Shown: positions 6,342 to 7,360 of the stretch, one piece after another | Position numbering within the stretch: the first letter of the stretch is position 1 | Layout: each line of letters opens with the position of its first letter | DNA from: Hydrogenimonas sp. | GTDB taxonomy: Bacteria; Campylobacterota; Campylobacteria; Campylobacterales; Hydrogenimonadaceae | Assembly: GCA_015494675.1 (NCBI GenBank) | Contig: WGAW01000061.1 | Location: forward strand, 1-7,360 | Reading direction: 5' to 3' | Length of the DNA stretch: 7,360 nucleotides | Notes under the pieces: model-generated | Database searches by the model: none | What the model saw: the letters and a program-made list of their open reading frames with translations, nothing else | Told to the model about the DNA's origin: nothing | Program-made: the position numbers and the translations under genes

Positions 6342-6839
6342 TTGCGAAAACGTTTTGCAGTCGCTTTTACCGGTCCTTCCAACAGCGGCAAGACGACACT
6401 TATAGAGAAGGTGGCGCGCACCCTGATAAGTGACTACAAAGTCGCCATAGTCAAAAACGACCCCAAAGACAAAGCGGTTTTCGACGTAGAGGGTAAAGAT
6501 AGCTGGAAATTTTTCCAAACCGGCGCGGAAGTTGTGGTTACTTCGCCTACAAGAACGACATACTTTTCACACTCTCACAAGAGAATCGAAGAGATAATAC
6601 GGATGGTGGATGATTTCGACTACCTTCTTGTAGAGGGGCTAAAGACCCTTCCTCTGCCGCGCATAGCTATTTTCCGCAACGAAATAGACGAGAGTTACTT
6701 CCCCTATTCGGAGGCTATAGCCGTCGACGATTCAGTGAATACCGCAGATTACGGGATTCCTAAGGATATAGACATACTTGATCTAAACGACACCCGTCAG
6801 ATTATCGACTGGATAAAAAAACATGCAAAGGCCGTATAG
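6342..6839 (+). CDS. mobB: MobB-family GTP-binding protein for molybdopterin-guanine dinucleotide formation
   Basis: This 165-residue cytoplasmic P-loop protein is of the MobB family, which binds GTP and assists MobA in adding GMP to molybdopterin for enzymes such as formate dehydrogenase and periplasmic nitrate reductase. The Walker A motif GPSNSGKTT is at 11-19, the conserved FDVEGKDSWKFFQTGA block at 47-62, and a Walker B-like DYLLVEG at 93-99. The His-containing metal-type segment I associate with enterobacterial MobB (KHDHH-like) is KNDPKD here. The start is TTG at 6342, chosen because AAGG lies 7 bases upstream and because the P-loop strand begins immediately afterwards; no better ATG is available. 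The gene has its own promoter and ends one base before the fbp ATG. Pairing with fbp seems conserved in C. jejuni (Cj0841c/Cj0840c, from memory), with no obvious metabolic reason. A different P-loop role is possible but less likely. Confidence 0.88.
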   Translation: MRKRFAVAFTGPSNSGKTTLIEKVARTLISDYKVAIVKNDPKDKAVFDVEGKDSWKFFQTGAEVVVTSPTRTTYFSHSHKRIEEIIRMVDDFDYLLVEGLKTLPLPRIAIFRNEIDESYFPYSEAIAVDDSVNTADYGIPKDIDILDLNDTRQIIDWIKKHAKAV

Positions 6840-7360
6840 ATGACGCTAAAACCGATCTTCGACGCGATAGAGAAGTCTGCACACAGAATAAGAGATGCGA
6901 TAGCCAGCGAGGATCTCTGCTACTCCGAGCAGTGCAACGCCACCGGCGACATGCAGCTCAAACTCGATATTCTGAGCGATCTCATTATAGCGGAGGAGTT
7001 TTCGAAAATAGCCGCAGTCAAAGCGATCGCAAGCGAGGAGAAGGAGGAGGAGGAGACACTCCACCCCGACGGCAGGTATATGATCGCATACGACCCTCTC
7101 GACGGCTCCAGCCTGATAGATGTGGATCTGAGTGTAGGCTCTATCTTCGGTATATACGACGGAGAGTTTCAAGCCGAATCGATGCTTGCGGCCGTATATG
7201 TCGTCTACGGCCCGCGCCTTGAGTTGGTAACCGCCTACAAGGGGGGCGTGCGCCACTTCATCTTCCGTCACGGCCGTTTTATGGAACAAAAGACTATAGA
7301 GCTCGGCGAAAAGGGGAAACTGAACGCACCCGGCGGCACGCAGCAGTATTGGCCGGCGCA
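6840..7360 (+). CDS. fbp: Fructose-1,6-bisphosphatase class I, 5' part (3' end outside window)
   Basis: This enzyme hydrolyses fructose-1,6-bisphosphate to fructose-6-phosphate in gluconeogenesis. In an autotroph or amino-acid-using Campylobacterota it is essential for making hexoses. The first 173 residues are present, about half of a usual 280-330 residue protein, and the frame is open to the window edge. The class I signature DPLDGSS is at 85-91, followed by [14 protein letters not shown] (93-106). Glu66-Glu67 in ASEEKEEEE match the family's SEE metal-binding acidic pair, and GDMQLKLD (36-43) matches the substrate-loop region. [12 protein letters not shown] (161-172) falls near the family's asparagine/glycine-rich block. 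The ATG directly follows the mobB TAG with no gap, and AAAGG lies 8 bases upstream, so it is cotranscribed with mobB. The acidic run is encoded by near-perfect GAG repeats. Confidence 0.94.
   Translation, partial: MTLKPIFDAIEKSAHRIRDAIASEDLCYSEQCNATGDMQLKLDILSDLIIAEEFSKIAAVKAIASEEKEEEETLHPDGRYMIAYDPLDGSSLIDVDLSVGSIFGIYDGEFQAESMLAAVYVVYGPRLELVTAYKGGVRHFIFRHGRFMEQKTIELGEKGKLNAPGGTQQYWPA
7035..7055 (+). repeat. GAG trinucleotide run within fbp
   Basis: Seven codons read GAG GAG AAG GAG GAG GAG GAG, encoding residues 66-72. The stretch includes the metal-binding Glu pair and is also rich in GGAGG-like, ribosome-site-resembling sequence. Replication slippage here would keep frame but change the length of an acidic loop beside the active site. 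Confidence 0.7.

Noticed and set aside
6111..6518. Minus-strand open frame across the divergent gap and the start of mobB
   Set aside because: It would cover the lipoprotein promoter, the leader hairpin and the mobB P-loop coding region, and it shows no family features.
6846..7289. Minus-strand open frame opposite fbp (147 codons)
   Set aside because: The plus strand encodes the conserved FBPase signature DPLDGSS over the same bases, and the reverse translation shows no recognisable motif.
1..7360. Mobile element, CRISPR array, tRNA/rRNA gene, toxin-antitoxin or defence system
   Set aside because: No transposase, integrase, spaced direct repeats, tRNA-like fold or defence domain was seen; base and codon use appear uniform along the window.

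Overview
The window reads as an ordinary, gene-dense chromosomal segment of a Campylobacterota (epsilonproteobacterial) genome, probably a free-living relative such as the vent or sediment sulfur and hydrogen oxidisers rather than a host-adapted Campylobacter or Helicobacter. Three things point there. The glutamyl-tRNA synthetase is of the second, tRNA-Gln-directed type typical of this group. The gene order gltX2 - yggT - slt - (reverse) lipoprotein - mobB - fbp matches, as I remember it, the Cj0845c-Cj0840c block of Campylobacter jejuni and in part HP0643-HP0645 of Helicobacter pylori. The promoters have a T-rich stretch before a clear TATAAT and no evident -35 box. Base composition is close to balanced and ATA (Ile) and AGA/AGG (Arg) codons are common, so the GC content is higher than in host-associated members. 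No species can be named.

Layout. Bases 1-991 (+) hold the 3' end of mtnA and an overlapping class II aldolase-family gene, a likely methionine-salvage or methylthioribose-disposal pair. Bases 982-2334 (-) hold an exported 450-residue protein of unknown function. A 145-bp divergent gap (2335-2479) carries a good gltX promoter and a weaker candidate for the reverse gene. Bases 2480-5678 (+) form a tightly overlapped operon: gltX (GluRS2), a YggT-family membrane protein, and a soluble lytic transglycosylase. Bases 5611-6114 (-) encode a small lipoprotein whose 3' end overlaps slt by 68 bp. A 227-bp divergent gap (6115-6341) holds a promoter on each strand and an 8-bp stem-loop in the lipoprotein leader. 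Bases 6342 onward (+) encode mobB and fbp; fbp is cut off by the window end.

How the genes work together. MtnA and the aldolase-family enzyme act in sequence on 5-methylthioribose-1-phosphate. GluRS2 makes Glu-tRNA-Gln for amidation by GatCAB (not in the window). YggT, Slt and the lipoprotein are envelope components. MobB serves molybdenum cofactor maturation, and Fbp serves gluconeogenesis or carbon fixation. No tRNA, rRNA, CRISPR array, insertion sequence, phage gene or defence system is visible. I do not see a novel multi-gene system. The points most worth following are the mtnA-aldolase pair (salvage versus DHAP shunt), the unrecognised exported protein, and the leader and overlap structures around the lipoprotein.
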